64,000 nucleotides of DNA. It comes from Edolisoma coerulescens (lineage: Eukaryota; Chordata; Aves; Passeriformes; Campephagidae). The notes beneath the pieces were generated by a model that saw only the letters and a list, made by a program, of their open reading frames with translations, searched no databases and was not told the DNA's origin. The stretch spans positions 1,876,073 to 1,940,072 of the forward strand of contig VWZW01002568.1 of assembly GCA_013397115.1 (NCBI GenBank), given 5' to 3'. A program made the translations under genes and the position numbers. How positions within the stretch are numbered: the first letter of the stretch is position 1; every line of letters starts with the position of its first letter. Below are positions 10,168-22,050 of this stretch, piece after piece.

Positions 10168-12913
10168 TTTAAATTCTGGCCTCATTTGAAAATATCAATT
10201 CTAATAGCTTCTGCTCTTCTATTATATGAATTAGACCTAAATCAAGTTGTTTGAATTTTGGAGATTTTTTTCCTTTTGGTTGGTTGGTTTTTAAACCACA
10301 TGAAATCACAAAGGCAACAGAATAAGCAGTTTGCCATTTGGGGGTCTCTTCAGTCTATATTTTACTCATCATCTGTGATCTGTCCTGGGCTACATCTGCT
10401 TGCTCAGAAAAATAAGAATATGGGATTGGATCTACTTGGGGGCACTTTGGTCACAGAGGAAGGAAAGATTTTAGAATCCACTTTTCATTCAGGCTTGGAG
10501 AAATGTGATTGGTGTTCCAGCTGAAACCAAAAGTATGGGAAAAGTGGGAGCCTTTTTCCTTTCAAGGTCTGCCCTCGTATCTCACTGCCTTCATGTCACT
10601 CCTGCCATCCAGCCTGGCACAGGCAGAGGCAGCAGGGAGGTTGTGATTCATCTCCTGTCTCTTGAACTAACTGAGGCTTTAGAGTTTGTCCAACATTAGC
10701 ACTCCCAGTCAATCTGAATAATCCATGAAATTAGGAGAAGTTTTAATATTTTTATTGTAATCTCAACATGGTAAAACCACTTCTACTCTAGTGAGCCTAT
10801 TTCCATGAAACACAGACTGGAGATGCCCATTCCAGATGAGATTTTATCACACTTAGAAAAGTGCAAGGAAGAGATTGCTCCTGGCCCAGACAGTCAAAGA
10901 CCTACACAGAAGCTCAGAAGGAGGAGGAACGGAAGTGTCTTTCAATGCAAGAAGTCTGCAAAACAATGTGACACAAACTTCGGATGTCTTAGGGAACAGT
11001 TTTAATTTTTATGCGCAGAAAATACTGAAAATACTCACTTGCTGTGAAAAGGTAACTGATTTCATCCTTGTAGAGGTAGCAGTAATTAGCTCATAGCAGT
11101 GGTCACAGCAGGTCTTCTTTGGTGTTGTCAGTAGACTAAATAAAATATCAGTCTTAAAATAGTTTATATAAACCTACCATTCTAGCCAGAAGAAGGCATG
11201 TCAAAAAAATCCAACAAATAAAATTGTCTATGCTAATAATACTGCAAGAAGACATAAAAACTGCTTTGGACGTTGAGCTGAAATGGATGCGCATGTGGGG
11301 TTTTCGCTGTTTCTATTTTTCTCCCTTGTATGTTTTAAAAATTTTTCCCTTCCTAGCAGTTACTCTTCCAAACACAAAGGACAACTAAACTGACATCAAG
11401 TAAAGTTAGTATTCCCCTGTCATTTCTCTGGACATCATCTGTGACAGTTGCGCTCGCGGTGATTCAGTCCCTCACACGTCACTGTTTTCATGTCAGCTCT
11501 CTGTTTCACGTTGCAGAAATCCCTTCTGTCAGCTCCCATTCAGTTTGATAGGTCATGCTTACACCTGCAAGCTGGGGCAGTGCCTCCCTGACAGGATCTG
11601 TCACAGCACAGCAGTCACCACGCTCAGCCAAACAGCAACTTCACTCAGCAGCAAGTTTGTTGTGATGACTTTTAGGATTTGAGGTTTTTGTTTTTTTTTT
11701 TTTCCTTTTTTTTTTCCCCCCCCTTTTCCTCCTCTCTGCCAGTAATACTGAGAACTAGAGGAGAAATGACAACTTTCATCGGTGGGGAGAAAGCAGAGAC
11801 TTTTCTGGCAAACCCAGGCCAGGAGGATGGTTCACTTTTCCTGCCTTCCCTGTGCCAAACCCATTACAGGATGTCACAACAGCTAAAATATTCCTTGGAT
11901 TTGCAAACCTCAGGAATCACTTAAATACACGTCCCTGTATTTCTAAGCTATGCAGTCGGAGGAATCATTAAAATTAGAGATGGCAAAAGCCTCTGAGGTC
12001 AGTGTTCTGTCCACTCCTGACAACGCAGGATTGCTCTCTCTGTGCACTGATGGGAATGGCCTCCAGTCCTCTGTCCACTCACATTTAACTGTGTGGAGGA
12101 TGCCACTGGATTTTCAATTACTCCTACAGATCTCACTCTTGGAAAATCTCAGTCATTATTCAATCCCCATTTTCTATTTTATCCTGCAACAGGTCTTGGT
12201 AGGTTCTTGGACCAGTGGAAGCTACGCAAACTAGAGGAGGAGGAGGAGGCATGAGATCCAGGACTTGGTCTTTTCACCTTTTTCTACTTAGAGTAATTTT
12301 ATTACAGAAAAAAATGTGTCTTTTGGTATATCACACAGTGTAATTAGCACATACTTATTAATTACTGCCCCTTTATGGAGTTATATCTTGTTTATTTTAC
12401 CAGGAATAAATACACATTTCAGCTTTTCACTGTCAAAAGACAACCCTCAGTGTGATCATTGAGGTCTCAATAAACTTTGGTGGTTAGACACTTCTTGTAC
12501 AAATTATGATCTTAGTTTGTGGGGTGGAAGAGTCCCTGCCTTTTGTGCCCAATGTACTGACAAGCATCTCCAGAAAACTGAATCCCTAGAAACAAAGGTG
12601 GAACTTTATTCCCATCATACCAGAAAAAGTGGCTCTGTATAAAGGAGTCACAGGATATCATGAGGACAATATGACTGTGATACCACAAATTTCATGTACT
12701 GCATGAAGGCAACCATGTAAAATGTGAGTATTCAAGATTTCAAAGGGATTCAACATCATTCTCCCCCTTCTGTCTTCATAATTTTATAGATGATTGTACT
12801 GTAGCTGCAAAGTACATTATTAAATTTGAAAGGGGGTATTACTTCTTTTTTACCACAAACATCCAAGGTGAATACATGTTATGAAACCACACCCACCATG
12901 ACTGCACTGAATT
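10168..12913. other. unique non-coding DNA
   Basis: No gene recognised over 2.7 kb. Contains a T-rich/C8 tract (11691-11723), a short (GAG)n run (12234-12249) and a small CpG cluster at about 11448-11482 ('gttgcgctcgcggtgattc'). The open frames here (up to 94 codons) show no domain. Confidence 0.55.
11691..11723. repeat. T/C homopolymer tract
   Basis: T13, CC, T10, C8: an unbroken pyrimidine run of 33 bases with no coding meaning. Confidence 0.95.
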
Positions 12914-13095
12914 TTGGAACAGGGTGTCCAGGGAAGTGGTGGAGTCACTCTTCCTGGAAGTGCTCAAAAGATGTGTAGATGTGAAGCTGATGGACATGGT
13001 TTAGTGGTGGACCTGGCAGTGCTGGGTTAATGGTTGGACTTGATGACCTTAGAGGTCTTTTCCAACCTCAATGATTTCATGATTCTATGATTTTA
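12914..13095 (+). mobile_element. CR1 LINE 3' end (gtggagtcacc subfamily)
   Basis: Forward CR1 terminus of a second 3'-end subfamily. It has 'ggaagtggtggagtcac', 'cctggaagtgctcaaaaga', 'gacatggtttagtggtgg', 'ggttggacttgatgacctta', 'gaggtcttttccaacctcaa' and tail 'tcatgattctatgatttt'. Related copies lie at 31.5, 39.5 and 55.0 kb. Confidence 0.92.
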
Positions 13096-14260
13096 GTCAC
13101 ATTATTTGCTGTCTGTGCTCTCAGGTGAGATAAGTGACACAAAATAAGAAACACATCCAGGACTGCTTTCTTTGTACACCTAGCATTAATATTTAACAAA
13201 TGCTCAAATTAAATAACAGTGTTTAAATACCAGAAATTAATTTGAGCTGTGAGATGGGTTTTCCTGTAGTAAAGCAGAATTTTTTCTTTTGTTCTCTGCC
13301 AGGACAATTCAGGTGATCTAAAATTGGGCAAAATGTGCTGAGATTAAAAAGGAGATGCAGACAGACTGAAGACTTAGAGCTGCAGATAAGCAGTGAGAAA
13401 GAATGGGGAATGTCTAGAGAAGATATTTAAAGATAAGAGTGGTTTTGTGGTAGAGGGTTATGCTTTAAGGTCTGGTAGCCTATTAAAAGTGGGAAATATT
13501 TTATTTGATAAAAAAGAGACTATCAAGACAATAGACTATATGAAGCAGATATGGTTTTGATATGATATATAGTTTTGTACTGAGGATACTTTCTGGATAA
13601 ATTGAGGTGAACTTTCATTGCCAGTGCTGTGAAAAGCTCTTTCGTTAGGTTTGAGCAAATCACCAGAAATACGGTCACATTTCACAGGGTAGAACATCCA
13701 GAGGAATACCAAGAAGACACCAGAGTAGTCTTTTTCTAGTATCAGTGATGGTGTGGTCTTGGTACTTAAAATAAGGGGATTTAAGTGTTGTAAGCATCAG
13801 AATTATTTACATTTTTTTAATCTGTCCTGGAGACACACACTGCTGTGTGACTGCTGTGTTTCTAGAGTCAAGGTTAAGAATACTGCACAACCATCACTGA
13901 TTCAAAGCAACGTGAATTTCTCCTCATTCCATACATGCTTGTATCACAGCACCTTGATCCAGCCAAGCAGACTTAAAAATAAAAGGATTTAAAAGCTGTC
14001 TGCATCAGAATTTTTTTTTTTTTTTTTATCTGTCATGGACAGGTGTCTGTTTCTGCCCTGGCACAGGTCACCCATAGGTCACAGTCCCCACAGAGCTGCA
14101 CCTCCTCTTTCACGGGGCACCTTCCTCCAAAAGCACCTCTCCAGTTGTGTTTCCAGTAATGTCATTTTCCACAGGTCTCCTTCATTTCTTTTCATATTTC
14201 TCCAGACACGTTTCCTCATCTCTCTCTATCCATCTCCTCCACACCTCCTTTGAGGCTATG
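13096..14260. other. unique non-coding DNA
   Basis: AT-rich with a T17 tract (14011-14027). Nothing else seen. Confidence 0.55.
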
Positions 14261-14367
14261 AGCAACCAGATCTAGTTGAAGATATCCCTGCTTATTGCAG
14301 GGGGATTGGGCTAGATGACCTTTAATGGTCCCTTCCATAAAAAAGCATTCTATGACTCCATGATTTT
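14261..14367 (+). mobile_element. CR1 LINE 3' end, short
   Basis: Forward CR1 terminus of about 105 bases: 'gagcaaccagatctagttga', 'cctgcttattgcaggggga', 'ttgggctagatgaccttta' and tail 'gcattctatgactccatg'. Heavily 5' truncated and moderately diverged. Confidence 0.85.
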
Positions 14368-17220
14368 ACTATTATGTGTATTAATTTTGTTCTTTCTTTC
14401 TGTTCATTTCTAGATTGTGAATTATTTGGGGCAAAGATTTTCCCTCATAATTCCAATGCAGAGATAACCAAGAAAGGTGAAGTCTGAAAATTCCTGTGCC
14501 CTATCTGCCTATTAACAGTCAAAACTTGTCATCGCATCCTCCTCCCCTAACTGCAAAAACTTCAGGCTCAAATCCCTGTTTTCCACATATGTGTGTGTTT
14601 GAAATTCTGCAGTTAACATCTCTTCTTCCTGTGGCTTCTTGTGAATTGGTCTCATGTTAGCACTCTACAGTCTCCCACAGCATCCTCAGCACAAAGATTA
14701 GCAATGCAAACCTGAACGAAATTATCTTTCCAATTTTATTCTACAATCTAAAAGACAAAACTTAACAACAGGCAAAAAAAAATCAGGGGAAGTCAAATGT
14801 GGGAGATAAGGTAATATTAAAAACCTGAGCTGTGCTTAATGTTTGCTAGCTCTGCATGATGAAGATGTAGCTTCTCTGTACATCTCAACATTTTTGGCAG
14901 ACTGTGAAGCCACATTTCATAGGGAAATCCCAGCACTGAAGCGCTATAAAAATACAGACACACAGAGCAGCAAAACACCTCAAGAAGTGATACACAATGA
15001 GGGAGAAATAGCATTTTCCTTTCACAGGGAATGTTAGCTTCCAGAAAATAAATAATTCTTTGGGCTTTTACCAAGTGATTTTTCCATTTCAGTGTATAAT
15101 TTCTTTATTTACCATTACACTGATTATCCATACTTAGACTAATGATCAAATAGCTCTCAAGTCCAAGATATTTGGCTAAGGCAGCCTGCAGGATTTTTCT
15201 TTTCCTTTTCAGTTCTTTTTTTCCCCTTTTATTCCAAATTTTTAGGGTGATTATAGGGTGTGTAAGATCGTTAAAGGATTGGCAGCAAGCACAAAACTCA
15301 AATCCTTTATCCAGAGGCTAGAGGAAATGTAAGTTGCCAATATGCAATTCCTTCATTGTCCCACCAGTGTCCTGAATTAATGGAGGAATCATGCTCTCAC
15401 TCCACTGAGGGAAGAATTTAGGCTTCTCTGCTTCCCAGAGACCCAGTTTAGGATGAGAACAATTAATCATACATTGAACTCAAAATATTTGATTAATATT
15501 TATCAATCTTAATGATAGAAAAACAAAAAAGCTGCAGTAAGAGGCTTTGTTTTTTAAATTATTATTCCTTATATCCAGGATAAACTGGAAAGGACATTGC
15601 ACCATAATCATCTGAGAAGCTGCTGAACTTCAAGTTGAAAGACAAATTGGGATCCTGCTTTCTGATAAAGGGGATGTTGGGGCAGAACCACCCAGAAATT
15701 TAGGTTTTCTTATTCCTTTCCCTTTAATACCATGTTCAAATTCACAGTCCATGAGCAAAAGGAGCCAGGACAGATATTAAATTTACTAATAGAGCTTAAA
15801 TAATTACAACTTTAGCAGCAGAAAAACAAACCTCCCAGAGCAACCATGGGAGTGGATCCCCCCACCTATGTCTAGAGACCAGGGAGTTATTTAGTCTCTG
15901 TATCTGCTGGCCACTAACTGGTAAATCCATATTATTGATAGGTTTTATTTTTAACATGGTCACCACCTTTTCAAGGTTACCGGTCGGTCATTTTTATTTT
16001 CATTTTTTACTTTATTAAAATAAATAAGGAAAAAGCCACAATTTAACTGAATGAAGACCACAGATGCAGCTTTAGTGTAACAGCAGAATTCTTGCTCCCT
16101 CCTCACTACATTTTGAGGACTTCCTTCTCTCATTACTACAGCAAGAAATGACTCTAAAAGCCTGAAATAAAAACTCTTAAACTGGGAAAGTCCTGGATTT
16201 AGGTCTTCATTCTGTGGATTTTACCTACTGTTTATAATCTCATTCCCAGTGCTTGGAAGATATTTGCCACCAGTTTAGCACTCCAACTACCTGGACACGT
16301 CCTGAACTGCTCTCCTGAAACACTTTAAGTCACAGTCCCAAAAAGGCAAGCGTGGATGTGTGTGTAAGCAGACCAATTGCTTCTTACAATATGTAGAGTT
16401 TTGTGTTTGTAATTGAAGAATCTGAAATTTAAAACTCAAAAAAATTGGGGACAGAAAGCAAATCGGTATCTTTAATGTCGGTGGGAAAATCTTCGTACTG
16501 TTGCCCTAGCCATGGGATGAAGCAGGCTATCTCATCAGAAATAATCTACATTTGAGAGCTGATTTTGGCCCTGTTCTGCACTTTTCCCTGGCAAAGATCC
16601 ATGCAGGTGTCAAAGGAAATCCCACCTGTACAGAGAGGACAAGACGTGCCTGTTATCCAGCCAGAGAAACCAGGCACAAGTTACCAAAGGCGCTTTTGTC
16701 CACTTATCTTTTTTAAAAAAGTGGAACTTCCTTCTCTTTCATCTTTGAGTTTTTCTGGTTTGATCAATTAGGAATCTTTTGACTTACTTTTTGTTTTTCT
16801 TTTTTTTTTTCCCCTCACTGTACACTTGTTTTCCAGGATTATGAAGGAAGGGTTACTCTGTGGGTAGTTCTGATTTATCCATTTTCTTTTTCTAACACCT
16901 TCTATGTCTTTCCATTTTCAGGTTGAGTGGGTGCTGAAAGAGAAGTTTGGCCAAAAAAAGTGAAAAATTATGTAAAAATTCTATTTTTTTGGCTAATAGA
17001 TAGAGACAGACATTGAACTTCTCTAAAGAAATTTAAAGACCATATTGAAATCAGTCTTAAGAATTACCATCAACAGCCAGTTCTGTCATCTGTCCCCACA
17101 AAGAAATTTAAACTGATGGACTAAATTTTAAGTCTCTGTTTATTTATGTTTCCAGGCCACACATCTTTTAGGAAGTTCATATGAACTTCCACTAATTGCA
17201 GTACAAAGTACCAAATGGAG
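14368..17220. other. unique non-coding DNA
   Basis: Almost 3 kb with no recognised transposon or gene. The one notable structure is a 20-bp perfect palindrome at 17171-17190, just left of the next CR1. Confidence 0.55.
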
Positions 17221-17380
17221 TAGAATCACAGAATTATTTATGTTGGAAAAGATCTCTGAGAACATCAACTCTGACCATCAAGCCAGCACCACTGTGTTCA
17301 CACTAAAGAATATTCCCAAATGCTACATCCATGTTTTTTGAACACTCTCATGGATGGTGACTCCACCACCTCCCTGGCCA
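17221..17380 (-). mobile_element. CR1 LINE 3' end, diverged
   Basis: Reverse CR1 terminus of the second (gtggagtcacc) subfamily. It starts 'tagaatcacagaattattt', then 'gttggaaaagatctctgaga', 'accatcaagccagcaccac' and 'gatggtgactccaccacct'. More diverged than most forward copies. Confidence 0.85.
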
Positions 17381-19704
17381 GCATTGTTTCTGCTGAATCT
17401 CCCTCTGGAGAGGAAAGGGGTTTTGCAAGGAAATGGGGAAAAAAATACAAAAATTGGGTTTTTTTTATTGTTGTTTTTAACAAAAACCAAATATTCCAGA
17501 GTCATTCCTACACTCCAGGCCCTCCTGCATCACCTATCTCAGCAGAGTTGCTGGTCTCTTTTGCCTAAACGACTGAGGATGACTCGTGCTACTTACTGTG
17601 TGTTGCCTGCAAACAGCCCTTCCTCCAACCCATCCCTGAGCAATTTGTCTCAGATGTCTATTAAACAGAGAAAAATCAGCTCCTCAGATCTAAGCTGATG
17701 CCTTAAACTCTCCAGGAACTGGTGTCTCTTGTCTCACACAAATGTTGTTTTCCTTTTCAGTTATTGGATACGTGTGGGTTTTTTAAAGCATCCCATGTTC
17801 TTTCGATGACGCTGTTCCAACACCAGCGGTTTTCCTGGCAGCCCCCAAGCCCTGTGCCTTCCTCCCCTAACCCGTTTGGCCCCGCTGGCCTTCGGTGCCA
17901 TGGTGTCAACTGGTGTGTGGATGTGGAGGGAGGCAGGTGGTGCCAGTGCTGACGCAGGGGAGCACCTTCCTGGAGGGCTCCTGATGCGTAAAAACCCAGC
18001 ACTGCCTGAAACCCACTCCCTCCAGCAAGGGTCTGATTCCACTTGCGAGCAGGAACCGTGCCATTCTAACAGATGGGCTCTGGTGCAAACAGCCAAGAAA
18101 ACATGTATATTCATAAAAAAAAAAAAATTAAAAAAAATAAAGAAAGGGTACTGAGGGCATGAATACCAGCCAAAAACATCAACATCTCTCCATGTCTTCT
18201 CTTGAGCGTACAAATCCATGGTTAAGGGGATGTGTGGGCGCTGAGCTAAATTCATTAAAAAAAATTAAAACAAAATGCCTGGCCACATAGAAAGAGATTT
18301 CAGAACATTAGGAAATGGGCAAGGTGCCCTGAGAGAGAGGAAAAGGGAAAGAGAAAAGTAATATTCGGGAATAAGCTGAGCCAGAAAAACGCATGGGGTC
18401 TGTCTGGTAATTCCCAGAGCCTGTGACTTGTCTGGGTGCTCAGTTCATGAGTTTGATTTGGGGACAGGGAGGAGGGGGAGGTACAGTCCTGTCTATTTGG
18501 CTTAATTTCTTTTTCCCATTCAATCTATTTCTCCTTTAGTAGGCCAAAATTAAAACAAGAAAACAAACAAAACACTCAAACCCAAGAATTTTAGGCTGAC
18601 CTAACATTTAGAGATCACACAGTTCTGTCCTTTAGGTTCTGGTGGATTTTGGTCAGGGAACTGTGAGGTCACAAGTGAGAAGACCAAGGAGAACAGATGA
18701 GATTAAACTGAGGACATTAAAAAAGGAATTGTGAACACAGGTGAGGAACCCACCTCACCTAGAAGACCAGCTGGGAAGCTCTTCATAACGCCAAATAACC
18801 ACAACAGGCCAGCATAAGCCACTTCTAAGTATGAAAAAACCAGGAAGGTACTGAGCCTACCATCACGCAAAATACTTTACTTGAGGTACACACCTTGAAA
18901 ACCAGGTTCCTTGAAGCTGCTGAGATGGAGAGAGGGTCTGTTTAACTGGAAACTTGTGAATTTCTCATGTACATCCCATCCTTGCTGGCAGCAGAAGCAG
19001 CAAACAAACCTACTCCTCTCCATTCCTTACCAGCAACACACAGAATCTCAAAGTTTAGGAAAGACATCTAACAGCACAAAGAGGAGACTTTAAACTCAGT
19101 TTTACTTGGCCCTTTATCCCCACAACAGGGCAAAACCTCTCAGAACAGTGGTACACCCCTCAAAACCAGCAGAGAGAGATTTAATCTCTGTTTTGGAGCT
19201 TGGAACTGCATCCAGATTTTCTACTCCCTTGAAGATTTTGCTGTTCCTGAAACAATAGGATGATGTGGGATAGGTCTGTGCTTTTGAAACTGTTCCAGCT
19301 CATACAAAACAGTTGAAGAAAGGCCTGCAAGCCAGCTCTCTCACGGGACTGTGCTAATATAAGAGCTGTGGCTTTCTATTCCTTAAGTTAATTCATATTT
19401 CATTGCCTTATGAAAAGCTGAATAATTCAGCTTTACCCTGAAATGTGAGGGAAATTTTCATTAAAAGGCACCATGGGTCAATTCAGAAAGTTGTAGGACC
19501 CAAACCTTTTCCTATATCACTATGTGGTTTTCAAAGGAAACAAGGAGTCAACAAAGGAGTTAGAAGAACATGAGGTAGTGTTCCGGGCTCAGGAGAGTAC
19601 TAAAGATAGAAATATTTGCTAAGATTTCAAGTTCCTATAAGCTGAAATAAAAGAGCATTAGAACCAATGTTCTCTTGAAAATGCTGCTGGACATAACACA
19701 CACC
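17381..19704. other. unique non-coding DNA with GC-richer patch
   Basis: No gene recognised. A GC-richer patch at about 17810-18060 keeps several frames open on both strands at once. The longest, a 164-codon reverse frame at 17761-18255, is partly a translated A-rich tract (18115-18146) and shows no domain. Multiple overlapping frames of this kind point to composition, not coding. Confidence 0.55.
18115..18146. repeat. A-rich tract
   Basis: A13 followed by ttaaaaaaaataaagaaa. Low-complexity DNA that produces a spurious phenylalanine run on the minus strand. Confidence 0.9.
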
Positions 19705-19818
19705 AAGGCCTCTAAAAATCTCAGTCTGAGCAACTTGCAATGTTCCAGGGAAGAGTTGGAATGAGATGATCCTTAAGATCCTTACAACCCAAACTGTTCC
19801 CTGATTCTGTGATGTTAT
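19705..19818 (+). mobile_element. CR1 LINE 3' end, short
   Basis: Forward CR1 terminus: 'ctgagcaacttgcaatgttc', 'gagttggaatgagatgatcc', 'ttaagatccttacaaccca' and tail 'ctgattctgtgatg'. Part of the 'gtccctgcccatggc' block is deleted. Confidence 0.8.
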
Positions 19819-20036
19819 TCTAAAGCAATCCAGGAATTTTGGCACATGCTCTGCTGTTAGGTAAATTACACTTCCAAAACCTGGTGTCAGAGAGTAAGAA
19901 CCTGTGCACCCACAGCTGATCAGCCAGCAGATTCTTTGATGCAGGGAACAGTAGCAGCTGGCAGATGGTGGAAAAAAAGGTGGAAAAGGGACTAGAAAAT
20001 GTAGGAAAAAAGGTAGAAAAGTGAGAAGTAAAGGCT

Positions 20037-20386
20037 TCAGGGAGACTTTACAGAGACCTTCCTTCCATTACCTAAAGGGGGCTTTGGAGAGAGCTGGAGA
20101 GGGACATGGAGTGTTAGGACAAGGGGGAATGGCCTTAAGCAGAAGGAGGCTACATTTAGATTAAATATTAGGAAGAAATTCTTCTCTCTGAGGGTGGTGA
20201 GGCCCTGGCACAGGTTTCCCAGAGAAGCTGTGGCTGCCCCTGGATCCCTGGAAGTGTCCAAGGCCAGGTTGGACAGGGCTTGGAGCAACCTGGGCTAGTG
20301 GAAGGTGTCCCTGCCCATGGCAGGGGATTGGAAGGAGATGATCTTTAACATCCCTTCCACCCCAAACCATTCTGGGATTCTGTGAC
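20037..20386 (+). mobile_element. CR1 LINE, well-preserved 3' segment
   Basis: One of the best-preserved CR1 copies in the window, about 350 bases forward. In order: 'agggagactttacagagacc', 'aaagggggctttggagag', 'ttaggacaagggggaatgg', 'aatattaggaagaaattc', 'ggccctggcacaggtttccc', 'gcccctggatccctggaag', 'ggttggacagggcttggag', 'ggtgtccctgcccatggcag', 'gatgatctttaacatccc' and tail 'tctgggattctgtgac'. Positions 20189-20325 match 48877-49013 in inverted orientation at 136 of 137 positions by eye, so both are young. It carries the GGA insertion ('ctggatccctgg') that marks a subfamily. Confidence 0.96.
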
Positions 20387-20749
20387 TATTGATAGTGGGG
20401 TCTTCTCAGTGCTCTGTGTAGGTTCTGTTGACTTCTCCAAGCCTTTGATTTTTAACCTGTGTGCAGCCACATCAGTGCAAATCTTCATCCTTTTCTTTCA
20501 ATGAGCTCAAAATCCACTATTGTTCATGGTACCAGAACTTAATGCTCCCTCCCTGCAGTGCAGCAGTTATTATTATTATTATCATTATTCCCGCCGTTAC
20601 CTTGCTTTTCGTAACAAATAACAATAATAACAAAAATAATGATAATAAGAAAAAAAAAATCAAAATTTGGATTCTGCCCTTTCTAATTACAAATCACCAC
20701 CTGTGGTAAAATTATTGAAAAACAGATGAGCATTTCATTCCAGCAATAG
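20387..20749. other. unique DNA with TTA/ATAA simple repeats
   Basis: Contains a (TTA)n run at 20567-20589 and an AATAAC-rich stretch at about 20612-20660, which look like partial inverted counterparts. No gene. Confidence 0.6.
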
Positions 20750-21180
20750 CCTTAAAACAAGCAGCAGTTCCGACTGCCAGTGTGATGTATAGACACGGCG
20801 CAGGGCAGATGAGGGATTAATTAGGTCTGTCCCTGCACATTGCCAGGGGAGCACTTCTGTAGAGGTGATTGAAAACTAGAAAGAGTGGCATTAGTCTTCA
20901 TTGTTGGTTAAAGGCAACAAAAATAAAGATGCAATTGAGTTGACAAAGCTTCCAGGTATGTGGCTGAGTCATTTGGAGGTGTCAAAATGATCAAACCATA
21001 ATTAATTAGCTAAAGTGCTATATTTAATTCCTCAACTTTAATGAAGATTTCTGCAGCCGAAAACAAACGGCAGCACCATTTGTTCGTGAAGGGAAGGAGT
21101 GGAGTGCACGAAGCGGATGACGCCAAAATTTAATGGTGCCTTTATAATCAAGCCCATGTTCTTAATCTTATTGTCATTTT
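20750..21180. other. possible conserved non-coding element, homeodomain-rich
   Basis: Repeat-free stretch rich in developmental transcription-factor core sites: GGATTAATTAGG (20814-20825), TAATTAATTAG (20999-21009) and an AP-1-type TGAGTCA (20965-20971), plus 'cctttataatcaag' and scattered CpGs ('gacacggcgc', 'agcggatgacgcc'). No open frame of note. This resembles deeply conserved enhancers in vertebrate gene deserts, but conservation is not testable here. Confidence 0.35.
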
Positions 21181-21883
21181 CTGTACAGACATAGAAACCC
21201 TGTGTAGTTGTATGCATTCATATTAGGACTGCAATTAGGAGACCAGAAGTGACAGGGAAACCAAATGTTTAATACTTCCAAGCAGTAAAACAGAATACAG
21301 CCAAAAAAAATCAGTTTTTTTAAATATTGGCCTCCAGGGTTGACACTGTAGAGACACACAAGACCTCAGCGGCAGGTAGTCTAAGTCTGTATCTCAGGAA
21401 TTTCATGAAGCTTGTTCCAAAGGAAAGAAATTTGAGATTTATGAGTTAAGAATTGCAAGAGAAAAATGTGAGTTTTGGTCTGAGTTCTGCCACAACTGTG
21501 GACAACCACAGCCTTGGATTTAGGCTGAGGGAAGGTCTGCCTGAAACACCCAGGCAGCTCTCTCTGAGCACACACCTCTTTTGGACTGAGAAAGGTTTCT
21601 ATCCCTTTAGCTTTTTCACCTGCCACCGCAACCTATAATGCACTCTGGTCCTATCAGGTACTTGGACTTGGAGAGATTCACCCCAAAATGCTCTGTGCCA
21701 TACTTCCCATGCCACTGCAGGAAAGTGGTCACCAAGAGCTCTGGAATAGACATTTTCCCATCCCATGCATGTTCAAACACACACACAGAGGCTGATGCAT
21801 CCATGTGCTGCTCAAACTGAAAGTCACTTTTCCAGGATGCTTGTTGCAGGATTCATGCAGGAATGGCTGTTCTGAGGTGTCAA
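21181..21883. other. unique non-coding DNA
   Basis: No transposon, gene or notable structure recognised. Overlapping short frames on both strands at 21381-21820 show no domain. Confidence 0.5.
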
Positions 21884-22050
21884 GAGGGCCAGAACACCTA
21901 TCCTATGGAGACAGGTTGAGAATGTTTGGGCTCTTCAATCTGGAGTAGAGATGCTCCAGGGAGACCTTAGAGCCCCTTCCAGCACTTAAAGGGGTTCCAA
22001 GAGAGCTGGAGAGGTGCTTGGGCCAAGGACCTGGAGCGATAGGACAAGGG
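21884..22050 (+). mobile_element. CR1 LINE fragment lacking 3' end
   Basis: Forward CR1 upstream block: 'agggccagaacacctatcc', 'tatggagacaggttgagaa', 'gggctcttcaatctggag', 'gggagaccttagagcccc', 'aaaggggttccaagagagct' and 'gcgataggacaaggg'. The 3' UTR and tail are missing, so the element has been deleted or rearranged after insertion. Confidence 0.88.

Noticed and set aside
17761..18255. 164-codon reverse open frame, the longest in the window
   Set aside because: Includes a translated A-rich tract, overlaps open frames on the other strand, lies in a GC-richer patch and matches no family.
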